A stretch of 64,000 nt of DNA, from NCBI RefSeq assembly GCF_011297335.1, contig NZ_JAAOTJ010000005.1, forward strand, positions 124,001 to 188,000, read 5' to 3'. A program made the translations under genes and the position numbers. A model generated the notes under the pieces. The model was given only the letters and a program-made list of their open reading frames with translations, was not told the origin of the DNA and made no database searches. Position 1 is the first letter of the stretch. Each line of letters begins with the position of its first letter. The DNA is from Catellatospora methionotrophica. GTDB lineage: Bacteria > Actinomycetota > Actinomycetes > Mycobacteriales > Micromonosporaceae. Shown here one piece after another: positions 51,490-60,860 of this stretch.

Positions 51490-51505
51490 GTTCGTATGCG
51501 TGAGG

Positions 51506-52501
51506 TCAGTCGTCGTCACCGTCGGGGCTGGGGCTCTCCTCCGGGCTGGGGACGGGCTCCGGGGACGGGCTCGGCGGCGGCGGCGACGACGCCGATGCCG
51601 ACGCCACCACGATGGTCACCGTTTCCCCGATCTTCACCACCGACCCGCCGTCCGGCTTCACCTCGACCACGGTGCCCGGATCGGCGTCATCGGTGGGGCG
51701 CAGGCTGATCTCCGGGTTCAGGCCCACCGCGTTCAGCGCGTCGATGGCCTCCTGCTGCGACATGCCCACCAGGTTCGTCGGCACGGTCGCGGTGGACACC
51801 GACGCTGACACCGACACCGACGGGCTGGGCGCGGCGCTGCTGGGCGCGGCCGAGGTCAGCGCCGGGGTCGGCGAAGCGCTCGGCGCGGGCGTCGGTCCAC
51901 TGCCCCGCAGCGCGAACCAGGCGCCCACACCGAACAGCGCGAGCAGCAACAGGGCGATGGCGATGATGATCAGCGGGGCCCGCCAGGTGCGCTGGCCCTC
52001 GCCATACTCGACACCGGGCGGTGGGGTGGCGTCGCGCATCGGTGCGGACTCCCGTTCGGGCACGCCCGCGCGGCCGGTCCAGATGTCCTGAGCGGGCATC
52101 ACGCTGGTGCGCTCGTTCGGCGGCTCGGGCCGTTCGCCGACGGACGGCGGCGCGGAGGCCGGCTGGCCTTCCGGTGAGCCGGCCACGGATCCCCAGGGCA
52201 ACGTGGACGCCGCCTCGTCGCGGCCACCGGCCGGGAGCACTGTCGTCGCCTCGTCGTCCCGCCCACCGGAGGGGAGCACCGTGGTCGCCTCGTCGCCAGG
52301 TGCGCCGCCTGAGGGCAGCACCGTCGTCGCGTCGTCGTCCCGGCGGCCGCCCGACGGCAGCACGGTCGTCGGCTCGTCACCGGGTGCGGGCGAGTCCGTC
52401 CGGTGCACGGGCATCGGGGCGGTCTCGTCGGGTGGGGGCGACCCGGGGCCGCTCCCGCCCGCCGCCGGATCGCTGTCGTCGTGCCGCTGCTCATCGGACA
52501 T
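51506..52501 (-). CDS. PASTA-domain membrane protein with TTVLP-repeat cytoplasmic tail
   Basis: 331 residues. Residues 1-165 are a cytoplasmic tail with a tandem repeat of 13-14 residues centred on DDEATTVLPSGG. TTVLP starts at residues 45, 59, 73 and 86, with STLP at 99 and TSVMP further on. One membrane helix follows (LIIIAIALLLLALFGVGAW, about 170-190). The outer part has a Ser/Ala/Pro linker and one PASTA domain (ATVPTNLVGMSQQEAIDALNAVGL). It has no kinase domain. The tail resembles that of the sortase at 32330. It may link muropeptide sensing to the PknA/B-FHA system. Confidence 0.88.
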   Translation of the reverse strand: MSDEQRHDDSDPAAGGSGPGSPPPDETAPMPVHRTDSPAPGDEPTTVLPSGGRRDDDATTVLPSGGAPGDEATTVLPSGGRDDEATTVLPAGGRDEAASTLPWGSVAGSPEGQPASAPPSVGERPEPPNERTSVMPAQDIWTGRAGVPERESAPMRDATPPPGVEYGEGQRTWRAPLIIIAIALLLLALFGVGAWFALRGSGPTPAPSASPTPALTSAAPSSAAPSPSVSVSASVSTATVPTNLVGMSQQEAIDALNAVGLNPEISLRPTDDADPGTVVEVKPDGGSVVKIGETVTIVVASASASSPPPPSPSPEPVPSPEESPSPDGDDD

Positions 52502-52579
52502 GCTGAGGTCCTACCACGTCGAGAAGTCGGTTAAGCCTTACCGGGCGCGTGGCGTGCCGAAGCGCTCGGCGCATCGCCG

Positions 52580-53263
52580 TCAGCCCGCCGCGGGCGGTGA
52601 CGGCGGAGCCTCCGTGGAGCAGGTCAGGTCGACCTGCTCATCCCACTTGACCTTGGCACCGGCCAGGATCGACGTCTCCCGCACGGTGCCCTCGTTGCCG
52701 CTCACGTACTTGCCGATCCGCAGGCCCGCCGCGACGAGTTCGGTCTTCGCCGCGTCACAGGACTTGTCCACCACGTTCGGCATGTCGAACTCGAACACCG
52801 GGCCCACCACGTAGACGCGCACGTTCGTGCCGCGCGGCGCGGGAGCACCCGCCGCCGGGTCCGTACGCAGCACGGTGTGCGCCGTTCCGGGCTCGTCGAC
52901 GAAGGAGACGGTCACACTGACCCGCAGATCCTTCATGAGCTGGGCGCGTGCCTCCCGGAAGTCCCGCGTGGTCACGTCCACCATCAACTGGCCACCGGGC
53001 GCGGGAGAGGCCGGGCTCGGCTCGGGGGTCGGCGACGGCGGCAGCTCGCTCGGGGAGGCCTCGGGCGTCGGCGACACCAGGGCGGATGGGCTGCTGCTCG
53101 GCTGCGTGGTCGGCTCGCCGTCGCCGGCCGCGTACCATCCGATCGCGAGCCCCGCGACGGCCAGCAGCACGGTGGCCGTCGCCAGGATGGCAACGGTGCC
53201 GGGGCTGAACCCGCGTGGTCGCTGCGGCGTCAACGGCGCCGTCTGTGCCCACGGGTCGGTCAT
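52580..53263 (-). CDS. membrane-anchored PASTA-domain protein
   Basis: 227 residues. A short inner part (MTDPWAQTAPLTPQRPRGF), one membrane helix (VAILATATVLLAVAGLAIGWY), a Ser/Pro linker, then two PASTA-like domains. The second (FDMPNVVDKSCDAAKTELVAAGLRIGKY) is clear; the first (VDVTTRDFREARAQLMKDLRVSV) is weaker. A Cys pair may brace the second domain. Its stop is 79 nt from the start of the other PASTA gene on the same strand, so they may form an operon. It probably binds peptidoglycan or lipid II. Confidence 0.85.
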   Translation of the reverse strand: MTDPWAQTAPLTPQRPRGFSPGTVAILATATVLLAVAGLAIGWYAAGDGEPTTQPSSSPSALVSPTPEASPSELPPSPTPEPSPASPAPGGQLMVDVTTRDFREARAQLMKDLRVSVTVSFVDEPGTAHTVLRTDPAAGAPAPRGTNVRVYVVGPVFEFDMPNVVDKSCDAAKTELVAAGLRIGKYVSGNEGTVRETSILAGAKVKWDEQVDLTCSTEAPPSPPAAG

Positions 53264-53361
53264 GATGGTCTCCTCTTTCGGGGTACGCCCGGCGAACGCT
53301 ACGCCGCAACGAGAGTAAACCGTTCACACGAACCGCCCTCGCATTGCTATACGCTCGCGTC

Positions 53362-54657
53362 ATGTCACTTCAGGGCCCGGGTACGCGGCTGGGACTGAGC
53401 TCGGTCGCCGTCGCGGCCGGCGTCGCCGCGGCAGCGGGAGCAGCACAGTTGGGCGTCGGATACGGCTTGGGCGTCTTCTCCTGGGTGCCCACCGTGCACG
53501 GCGGCGATGAGGCCGCGTGGCTGGCGAGTCTGGCCTGGACGGTGTGGATTTCCGCCCTGTCGGTGGTGCTCGGTGCCGTAGTGGCCGATCGCGTCGGTCA
53601 ACCGACTGTCCAGTCGTCGACAGCGGTCCGCGTGCTGCGCCGCGCCGCGCTGTCGATCGCGGCGGCGCTGGGCGGCCTGGTGGTCGTCGCGCTGACCGCG
53701 GTGCCCGCGCGGGTCGCCGAGCGCGCCGACACGTTCGCCCCGCACCTGATAGTCGGCGGATACGCCATCGCCGGGGTGCTGCTGGGCCTGTTCATCTCGG
53801 TGGCCGCCCTGGTCGCCCGCTCGATCGCGGCCAACGTGCTGGCGACCGGCGGCTGGCTGTGGCTGCTGGCGGTCACCGCGGCGGCCGACGGCATCGCGGC
53901 CGGGCGCGACCCGGTCGTGGCGCAGCTCGGCTCCTGGCCGGTCACCACGGACGGTCCCTGGTTCCGCAGCGTCTACCTACCCGGCGCGGCCATCGCGGCA
54001 GTCGCCGCCGTCGTCATCGGCTTCCTGGCCGCGCTGCCCGCCGCGCGCCGCCGCGACGGCCAGGCGGGCGTGGCCCTGTCCGGTGCCGCCGGACCCGCCC
54101 TGGTCGCGGTGGCCTACCTGCTGGCCGCGCCGAAGCTGACCGGGGCACTGCCCGAGCAGCTCTCGGCACACCTCGTCGCACCGTATGCCGTCGTCACCGG
54201 CCTGGTCGGCTCGGTGCTCGCCCTCGTGCTCTGCGGCCCGCGCCGCCCGCGCCCGGTGAGCGAGCCGGACGCGCCGGTCCCGCCGCAGTCCACCGGCCAC
54301 GACGCCGCTCCGGCTCCGGCCGTGCCCGCCCAGGCCACCCCGGCCAAGGAGGCGTCCGGCAAGGAACCCACCGACCAGCTGGCAGCCGACAAGACCGGTT
54401 CCGACAAGACCGGTTCCGACAAGGGCGGTTCCGACAAGGGCGCGCCCAGCCGGACGGCCACCGGGCGGGCGGCCGTCGTCAAGCCCACGCCGGTGAGCCC
54501 GGCTGCCGCCAAGCCGGTGCAGGTGAACCCGGCCGTCGGCACCGCCGCGTCGGCGGACGAGACGACCGCGTCCGGCACTGCCTCGAACACCGGCACGAGC
54601 GGGGTCTCCCCCGCCACCGACCCGCCGGGGCCACGTCAGCCGCGCAAAAAACGCTGA
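53362..54657 (+). CDS. polytopic membrane protein with charged repeat tail, unknown function
   Basis: 431 residues with about eight membrane helices in residues 10-305. The rest is a hydrophilic tail of about 120 residues containing DKTGSDKTGSDKGGSDKG, a short tandem repeat, and ending in PRQPRKKR. I do not recognise the family. ATG 53362 is 8 nt after TATACG, with TTCACA 19 nt further upstream, so the mRNA may be leaderless. It is divergent from the PASTA gene, with 98 nt between starts. Confidence 0.75.
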   Translation: MSLQGPGTRLGLSSVAVAAGVAAAAGAAQLGVGYGLGVFSWVPTVHGGDEAAWLASLAWTVWISALSVVLGAVVADRVGQPTVQSSTAVRVLRRAALSIAAALGGLVVVALTAVPARVAERADTFAPHLIVGGYAIAGVLLGLFISVAALVARSIAANVLATGGWLWLLAVTAAADGIAAGRDPVVAQLGSWPVTTDGPWFRSVYLPGAAIAAVAAVVIGFLAALPAARRRDGQAGVALSGAAGPALVAVAYLLAAPKLTGALPEQLSAHLVAPYAVVTGLVGSVLALVLCGPRRPRPVSEPDAPVPPQSTGHDAAPAPAVPAQATPAKEASGKEPTDQLAADKTGSDKTGSDKGGSDKGAPSRTATGRAAVVKPTPVSPAAAKPVQVNPAVGTAASADETTASGTASNTGTSGVSPATDPPGPRQPRKKR

Positions 54658-54739
54658 CCTGCGGCACTCGCACTTGAAGGACTGACCCGCGGCAGCTGCC
54701 GGTCGGTGTGTGAGCCGGTGTAGCCGAGCGGGTCGTGGC

Positions 54740-55969
54740 TTAGCGCACCACCACCAGGCCCGCGCTGCCCGCCCCGCGTGAGCGCAGCACCCGGGCGGTC
54801 CGTTCGCCGCTGGCCCGGCAGGCCGCGCGGCGGGCCACCGGGCACGCCGACACCAGCAGCACCCGGACCGGCCCGCCGTCGAGCTGCATGTACGTCGGCA
54901 GTGCCGCGACGGCGGACACGGTGAACCGGCCCGGCGCGGTCTCCAGGAACGTGAACCGGCTGATGACCCCGTCGCGGGTCACGTCGGAGAAGCTCTGGTT
55001 CGACACGTGGTTGCCCATGCCGTACGCGACCCAGCGGCCCCCGATCCGTTCGAAGGGCTGGACCACGTGCGCGTGGTGGCCGAGGATCAGGTCCACCGCG
55101 CCGTCGCGCAGCAGCTGCCGGGCGACGGACACCTGCTGCTCGTTGGGGCGCTGCCGATACTCGGTGCCCCAGTGGATCGACGCGATGACGACCTCGGCCC
55201 CGGCGTCGCGGGCGCGGACCGCCGCCTGCCGCACCCGTGCCGGATCCAGCGCGTTGACCAGCCACTCCTTGCCCCTGGGCCGGTTGATCCCGTTGAAGGA
55301 GAAGGTGTACGACAGCAGCGCCACCTTGACCCCGCGCACCGTGACGATGGTGGGGGTGTCCTGCTCGGCGCGGCTGCGGGCCATGCCCGCGTGGGCGATC
55401 CCGGCCGCGTCCAGCGCCCCGAGGGTGCGGCGCACGCCGGACTCGCCGCCGTCGAGCGAGTGGTTGGACGCGGTCGAGCAGGCGTCGTAACCGGTCTGCC
55501 GCAGCGCGGGCACGATCTGCGGCGGCACCTTGAAGATCGGGTATCCGGTGAACGGCCCCTGCGGCCCGCCCAGCGGCGTCTCCAGGTGGCAGACGGCCAG
55601 GTCCGCTGCCTCGATCACGGGGCGCACACCCCGTAGCAGCGGCGCGAAGTCGTAGCCGCGGCCACCGGCGTCGCGCTGCGCCTGCCGCCACAGGCCGTTG
55701 TGCAGGAGCACATCGCCGCTGGCGGCCACGGTGAACGTACGCGGCACGAACGGCGCGGGCGTCGGCGCGGCGGCGGCCGGGCCGGGCGACGCCGCACCGC
55801 TCGGCGCGGGCCGGGGCACCGGTGCCGTCGCGGCGGGCAGCACCCGTGGCGACGGTGGAGCCCCACCGGGCGGCCACGGCGGCAGCGCCACCCCCGCGAC
55901 GACGGCCAGCAGCCCGGCCAGGGTCGCGGGCAGCGCCCAGGGCCGAAGGTCCCTACGGTCACCGGTCAC
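54740..55969 (-). CDS. CapA family protein (PGA_cap, calcineurin-like fold)
   Basis: 409 residues. An N-terminal membrane helix (LPATLAGLLAVVAGVALPPW) and a Pro/Ala-rich linker precede the CapA domain. Metal-binding segments are FTVAASGDVLLH, ADLAVCHLETPL, ACSTASNHSLDGG, VIASIHWGTEY and LILGHHAHVVQPFE. Members include CapA of poly-gamma-glutamate synthesis, but without capB/C nearby this is more likely a wall-associated metallophosphatase-like enzyme. It lies 52 nt downstream of the GCS2 gene on the same strand, possibly co-transcribed. Confidence 0.9.
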   Translation of the reverse strand: MTGDRRDLRPWALPATLAGLLAVVAGVALPPWPPGGAPPSPRVLPAATAPVPRPAPSGAASPGPAAAAPTPAPFVPRTFTVAASGDVLLHNGLWRQAQRDAGGRGYDFAPLLRGVRPVIEAADLAVCHLETPLGGPQGPFTGYPIFKVPPQIVPALRQTGYDACSTASNHSLDGGESGVRRTLGALDAAGIAHAGMARSRAEQDTPTIVTVRGVKVALLSYTFSFNGINRPRGKEWLVNALDPARVRQAAVRARDAGAEVVIASIHWGTEYRQRPNEQQVSVARQLLRDGAVDLILGHHAHVVQPFERIGGRWVAYGMGNHVSNQSFSDVTRDGVISRFTFLETAPGRFTVSAVAALPTYMQLDGGPVRVLLVSACPVARRAACRASGERTARVLRSRGAGSAGLVVVR

Positions 55970-56021
55970 GGCTGCACCCTCCCCCGAGGTAGGCGGTCAC
56001 ACCATCCGCTGTCAGGCCGAG

Positions 56022-57497
56022 TCAGCCCACGGGCCAGGTGTGCACCGGTTCGTTGCTGCGCTGGTGCTCGGCATAGCGGCCGACCATCGTCCGCAGCGCA
56101 GCGGGACGGGTCGCCCCGGCCCGCTCCAGCGCGCGCACCGTGTCGACCTGCCAGGTGGAGCCGTTGCGGCCGGTGAGGCAGCGCTGCTCGATGATGCCGA
56201 GCAGCCGGTCGCGCTGGGCCGGGTCGACGCCGAAGCGGTCCAGCCCTTCGGCGGCCTTGGGCAGCAGCACCTCCAGCACGAGGTCGGTCACCCTGATCTC
56301 GCCGAGCCGCGGCCACCAGACCGGCGCGACGATGCCCCGGCGGGCCGCGGCGTGGAAGTTGTCCTGCGCGACGCTGAACGGCAGCTGCGTCCAGAGCGGG
56401 CGGTCCTCCTCCACCAGGGCGCGCACGAGTCCGAAGTAGAGCGCTCCGTTGGCCAGCATGTCGACCACGGTCGGACCGGCGGGCAGCACCCGGTTCTCCA
56501 CCCGCAGGTGCGGCCGGCCGCCCATGATGTCGTACACCGGGCGGTTCCAGCGGTAGATGGTGCCGTTGTGCAGGCGCAGTTCCCCTAGCCGAGGAACCCC
56601 GCCGCTGTGCAGCACCGCCAGGGGATCTTCCTCCTCCGCGATCGGCAGCAGGGGCGGGAAGTAGCGCACGTTCTCCTCGAACAGGTCGAAGATCGAGGTG
56701 ACCCAGCGTTCCCCGAACCAGACCCGGGGGCGTACGCCCTGGGCTTTCAGCTCGTCCGGCCGGGTGTCGGTGGCCTGCTCGAACAGCGCGATCCGGGTCT
56801 CAGACCACAGCTGGTGGCCGAACAGGTAGGGCGAGTTGGCCCCGACCGCGACCTGCACCCCGGCGATGACCTGCGAGGCGTTCCAGTACGCGGCGAACTC
56901 GGCGGGCGAGACCTGCAGGTGGAACTGCAGGCTGGTGCAGGCGGCCTCGGGCGCGATGGAGTCGGTGCGGATGCGCAGCCGGTCGGCCCCCCTGATGTCG
57001 ACGCCGATCTGCTCGCCGCGGGCGGCCAGGATCTCCTCGTTGAGCGAGCGGTAGCGCCCGTTCACCGACAGGTTCTCGGCGACGGCGTGGTCGGTGGTGA
57101 GCGTGGGCAGGATGCCGATGGTCAGCAGGGCCGCGTCGTGCTTGCGGGCGTGCGCGTCGGCGCGGCGCAGGCTCTCGATGATCTGCTGCTCGTACAGGAC
57201 CAGACCGTCGTCGGAGATGAGCCGCGGCGGCACGTTCAGCTCCAGATTGAACCGTCCCAGTTCGGTCTGGAACTGCGGATCGGCCAGGTCGCGCAGAACC
57301 TCCTCGTTCACCATCGTCGGCAGCTGCTCGTGGTCGACGAGGTTCAGCTCGATCTCCAGCCCGGTCGTCGGATGGTCGTGGTCGAAGCTGAAATCGTTGA
57401 GCATCAACGCGAACACGTCCAGGCAGCGTCTGACCTTCTGCCGGTAGTGCTCCCTTTCCTGGCGGGTGAACGTCTGCAGCGAAACGTCCTTGCCCAT
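56022..57497 (-). CDS. glutamate-cysteine ligase family 2 (GCS2) carboxylate-amine ligase
   Basis: 491 residues from an ATG with GAGGG just upstream. TTGLEIELNLVDHEQLP is the family's N-terminal substrate/metal motif, with Glu residues of the E-x-E type. RFNLELNVPP, GILPTLTT, AACTSLQFHLQVSP and HLRVENRVLPAGPT follow in family order. Such enzymes form gamma-glutamyl amide bonds by ATP. A thiol pathway role (EgtA, ergothioneine) is possible, but the rest of the egt cluster is not here. It is divergent from the MarR gene, which may regulate it. Confidence 0.88.
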   Translation of the reverse strand: MGKDVSLQTFTRQEREHYRQKVRRCLDVFALMLNDFSFDHDHPTTGLEIELNLVDHEQLPTMVNEEVLRDLADPQFQTELGRFNLELNVPPRLISDDGLVLYEQQIIESLRRADAHARKHDAALLTIGILPTLTTDHAVAENLSVNGRYRSLNEEILAARGEQIGVDIRGADRLRIRTDSIAPEAACTSLQFHLQVSPAEFAAYWNASQVIAGVQVAVGANSPYLFGHQLWSETRIALFEQATDTRPDELKAQGVRPRVWFGERWVTSIFDLFEENVRYFPPLLPIAEEEDPLAVLHSGGVPRLGELRLHNGTIYRWNRPVYDIMGGRPHLRVENRVLPAGPTVVDMLANGALYFGLVRALVEEDRPLWTQLPFSVAQDNFHAAARRGIVAPVWWPRLGEIRVTDLVLEVLLPKAAEGLDRFGVDPAQRDRLLGIIEQRCLTGRNGSTWQVDTVRALERAGATRPAALRTMVGRYAEHQRSNEPVHTWPVG

Positions 57498-57654
57498 GAG
57501 CCCTCCCCGACGCACGGTGACCAAACGAACCCTCAGAGTACGGTTCCTGGGCGACAGTCGTATCGGGTGGTCGTCCCGATTGGCACACCCGGTGTCCCAC
57601 TCTGCGGGAAACGAAGGGCAACAAATGTGCCATCTCTCCATATACGATGCGGAA

Positions 57655-58125
57655 ATGGAGCTACTCGAGGATTCGAGGCTCACCGCCATGGGCCTTTTGA
57701 CAGAGGCGTACACCAGCCTCAACACCCTCTGCGCGGAGCAGCTCGCCGCGCACGGCCTGGCACCTGTGGAGTTCGAAGTGCTGGTGCGGCTGGCCCGCTC
57801 ACCCGCGCATCGACTGCGCATGACCGACCTCTCCCGACAGACGGCGATGAGCACGAGCGGGGTGACCCGCATGATCGACAGGCTTGAGCGGGAAGCCCTG
57901 GTCTGCCGGGTGCCCTGCGACATCGACCGGCGCAGCTCGTATGCCGCACTCACCAGCAAAGGCCTGGCCCGCCTGCAGGAGACCGTCCCCGGCCACTTGG
58001 AACTGCTTGACGAATGGCTCGTCGGACCACTGACCCAGCGCCAACTGCAGGGCCTGCTCGTCGGCCTGCGGGTGGTGCGCGACGCGGTCCGGCCCGAGGC
58101 GACCGCCGGTGTGCATGACCAGTGA
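57655..58125 (+). CDS. MarR-family regulator
   Basis: 156 residues. The winged helix covers about residues 30-110: FEVLVRLARSPAHRLRMTDLSRQTAMSTSGVTRMIDRLEREALVCR in segments, then CDIDRRSSYAALTSKG, the typical wing. MarR dimers bind palindromes and respond to phenolics or oxidants. TACGAT lies 7 nt before ATG 57655, so the transcript may be leaderless; an ATG 30 nt upstream (MCHLSIYD) is less likely. The 157-nt divergent gap with the GCS2 gene probably holds its operator. Confidence 0.92.
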   Translation: MELLEDSRLTAMGLLTEAYTSLNTLCAEQLAAHGLAPVEFEVLVRLARSPAHRLRMTDLSRQTAMSTSGVTRMIDRLEREALVCRVPCDIDRRSSYAALTSKGLARLQETVPGHLELLDEWLVGPLTQRQLQGLLVGLRVVRDAVRPEATAGVHDQ

Positions 58126-58406
58126 CGACCGCGGACGGCGGCCTGCTGCTGCCGCTGCGGCAGAACCGGCGGCAGAACTGCCGAGGTCCTGCCAGAAAGG
58201 ACGGTTAAAGCCCCGAATCGGGTGAACCGGGCTGCTAGCGTCATGGCCCTGTGGTGGACGGCCACGCCGACCAGGTTGTCGGCGGTCCAGCACGGGGGTT
58301 GCATCGGCGCGGGCGGAGACGGCGGGGGGCGCGGTTCGCTACGGCGAGCCGCGGAGGGACATCATCCGTCGGGGGGCCGCCCGCGCCGAACCCTGCTCCG
58401 GCGCGG

Positions 58407-60860
58407 TCAGAGGTGGCTGAGCAGTTCCAGGGCCCGCGGCGTGAGCGAGATGCCTGTGCTGTCGCGCAGCTCGTAGAGCCGGGTCACCACCGCGGCCGGC
58501 TCGTCGCTGGTCGCGGCCAGCCCGACGAGCGCCTCCATCGTGTCCCGCCGGTCGCTGAGTCCGCTGGTCAGCCGCGCCGCCGCCGCGAACCACGAGGCCG
58601 CGAGCGTACGGTGTCCCCGCTGCCAGGCCACCGTCGCCTCGATCATCGCGCAGTACCAGTCCTCCTCGGGCTCCTCCGCGCCGGACACGTCCACTCCGGA
58701 ACCGGTCCCCTCCAGCAGCATCGCCCGGATGTCGGACAGCGTCTTCTCCGCCTCCTCCAGCCGGTCGCCCTGCGCGTACGCCAGCCCCACCACGCCCACC
58801 AGGCGACGGCGCTCACCCGGATTGCCGACCTCGGCCAGCATCTCCACGGCCTGCTGCCCGACCCGCACCGCCTCGTCGTAACGGCCGTCCAGGCGCAGCA
58901 CCTCGGCCAGATTGGCCCTGGCCAGGGCACGCAGCTTGTGTTCCCCGGACCGCGCCGACAGCCGGTCGACCGCGGCCAGCCGCCGCTGGGCCGCGGCCAG
59001 GTCGGCCTCGCGCAGGTCGTGCCAGATCAGGTTGTGCTGGGCCACCGCCATGTCGTCGACCCGCCCGGTGCGCGTGGCCAGCGCCAGGGTCGCCTCCCCG
59101 TGGCGGCGGGCGTCGTCGTACTCCCCCGCGCTCTGGTGCACGACCTGCAGCACGCCACGGGCCGCCAGCTCCCCGGTCACGTCCCCTACCAGGAGGAACG
59201 CCGCCAGTGCGGTCTCGCCCCTGGCCAGTTCGGCGCGGCCCGCGCCGTGTTCGGCGGCGAGCTGCACCACGCCCAGGTTCGCCCAGGCGCGCAGGGCCGG
59301 GTCCGCGTCGGCGGTACGCGGATCGTCGAGCAGCCGCAGCAGCCACTGCCTGCCCTCCTGGTCCCGCCCGCGAAAGCGCCACCAGCGGGGCAACTTCGAG
59401 GCCAGGCACAGCGCGGTGTGCGGATCGTGCTCGGCGGCGTGGGCCAGGGCCGCCCACAGGTCACTGGCCACGTCGTCGAGCCGGGCGACGGCGGCGGCCA
59501 GCGTCGAGCCCATCATCGTCGGGGCGGTGCGGGCCGCGAACCGGGCGAAGACCACACCGTGCTGCCGCCGTGCCCCGGCCAGCTCCCCGGCGACCTCGGC
59601 CTGCTCGGTGGCGTACTCCTTCACGACGTCCAGCAGCACGAACCGGAACGCGCCCGAGCCACGCACCTGCACCAGTCCCAGTTCGACCAGGCGCTCCAGC
59701 ACCGGCACCACGTCGACCTGCGTGCCGAGCAGATCCTCGGCCAGTTCGACGGACCAGCGGTAGCCGAACACGGCCAGCCGCCGCAGCGCCTCCCGCTGCG
59801 CGGGCTCCAGCAGGCGATAGCTGGCCGTCACGACGTCCCGCAGTGTCACCACCGGCGGCGAGGCGGCGACGTCGGCGCTGCCCAGCTCCAGCAGCCGGTT
59901 GCCGTACCGGGCGAGCATCTCGGCCGGGTCCAGCACCCGTCCCCGGGCCGCTGCCAGCTCGATGGCCAGTGGCAGCCCACCGAGCCTGCGTACCAGCGTG
60001 ACCAGCGCGTCCACCTCGACGTCGGCGGGCGAGCGGCGCACCTGCCGCCACCGGGCCAGAAACAGCGCGCTCGCCGGGTGCCGCTCGGCCTCTGCCAGCG
60101 ACCGCGTCCCGGCGGGCGGCAGCGCCAGCGGTCCCAGCGGCCAGACCTGCTCGCCTGCCGGGCCCAGCGGAGCCCGCGCCGAGGCCAGCACCCGCAACGC
60201 GGGCGCGATCGCGAGCAGTTCGGCCAGCACGGTCCGGGAGGCGTCCGGCGAGCGGTCCACCGCGTCCAACATGAGCAGCACCGGCTGCTCCAGCCGGGCG
60301 GGCAGGTCGGCCGGGCGGCTCACCTCCAGCACCGCGCAGACCACGTCGCGCACATCGCTGGCGGTGTCCCCCGCGGCGACGCTGATCGCGCGCACTCCCG
60401 CCGGGAACCGCGGCTGCGCCTGGAACGCCACGTTGATCGCGAGCGCGCTCTTGCCCACCCCGGCCAGGCCCACCAGCGTGGTGAGGCCGGGCTGACCGGT
60501 CAGGTGCTCGATCAGGGCGGCGGCCTCGTCGGCCCGGCCGTACAACTCTGGCGGCGCGGGCAGGGTGAACGCGGGCCGGGCGGGCGGCGCGGACACCTGG
60601 CCACGGGCGGCGAGGTGGAACTCCGCGGCCGCGTCACCGGTCAGCGCCAGCGCGCCGACCAGCAGCTCCACCGTGCTGCGCTGCGGGCGGGCGGCGCGTC
60701 CGTGCTCCAGGTCGCGGACGGTGCGCACGCCGAGCCCGGCGCGCGCGGCGAGCTCCGACTGGGTCAGCCGCGCGGTGTCCCGGTGCGCGCGAAGGAGCGC
60801 GCTGAAGGAGGCCGCCGACGCGTCGGCGGCCTCTACGGAAGCCGGGTGACCTGGGACCAT
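58407..60860 (-). CDS. XRE-HTH/NB-ARC/TPR regulator (AfsR/LuxR-like STAND protein)
   Basis: 817 residues. XRE helix-turn-helix at about 20-75 (LLRAHRDTARLTQSELAARAGL). The P-loop NTPase has Walker A GLAGVGKSAL (131-140), a Walker B-like VLLMLDAVDRS and GLPLAIELAAAR. A winged-helix segment follows. The C-terminal half has about seven TPR-like repeats (GRAELARGETALAAFLLVGD; YDEAVRVGQQAVEMLAEVGN). STAND proteins of this kind act as ligand-gated transcription switches, often for secondary metabolism. The start is the ATG at 60860; a TTG 66 nt upstream (MSAPKSRRS) is possible. No target cluster is adjacent. Confidence 0.9.
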   Translation of the reverse strand: MVPGHPASVEAADASAASFSALLRAHRDTARLTQSELAARAGLGVRTVRDLEHGRAARPQRSTVELLVGALALTGDAAAEFHLAARGQVSAPPARPAFTLPAPPELYGRADEAAALIEHLTGQPGLTTLVGLAGVGKSALAINVAFQAQPRFPAGVRAISVAAGDTASDVRDVVCAVLEVSRPADLPARLEQPVLLMLDAVDRSPDASRTVLAELLAIAPALRVLASARAPLGPAGEQVWPLGPLALPPAGTRSLAEAERHPASALFLARWRQVRRSPADVEVDALVTLVRRLGGLPLAIELAAARGRVLDPAEMLARYGNRLLELGSADVAASPPVVTLRDVVTASYRLLEPAQREALRRLAVFGYRWSVELAEDLLGTQVDVVPVLERLVELGLVQVRGSGAFRFVLLDVVKEYATEQAEVAGELAGARRQHGVVFARFAARTAPTMMGSTLAAAVARLDDVASDLWAALAHAAEHDPHTALCLASKLPRWWRFRGRDQEGRQWLLRLLDDPRTADADPALRAWANLGVVQLAAEHGAGRAELARGETALAAFLLVGDVTGELAARGVLQVVHQSAGEYDDARRHGEATLALATRTGRVDDMAVAQHNLIWHDLREADLAAAQRRLAAVDRLSARSGEHKLRALARANLAEVLRLDGRYDEAVRVGQQAVEMLAEVGNPGERRRLVGVVGLAYAQGDRLEEAEKTLSDIRAMLLEGTGSGVDVSGAEEPEEDWYCAMIEATVAWQRGHRTLAASWFAAAARLTSGLSDRRDTMEALVGLAATSDEPAAVVTRLYELRDSTGISLTPRALELLSHL

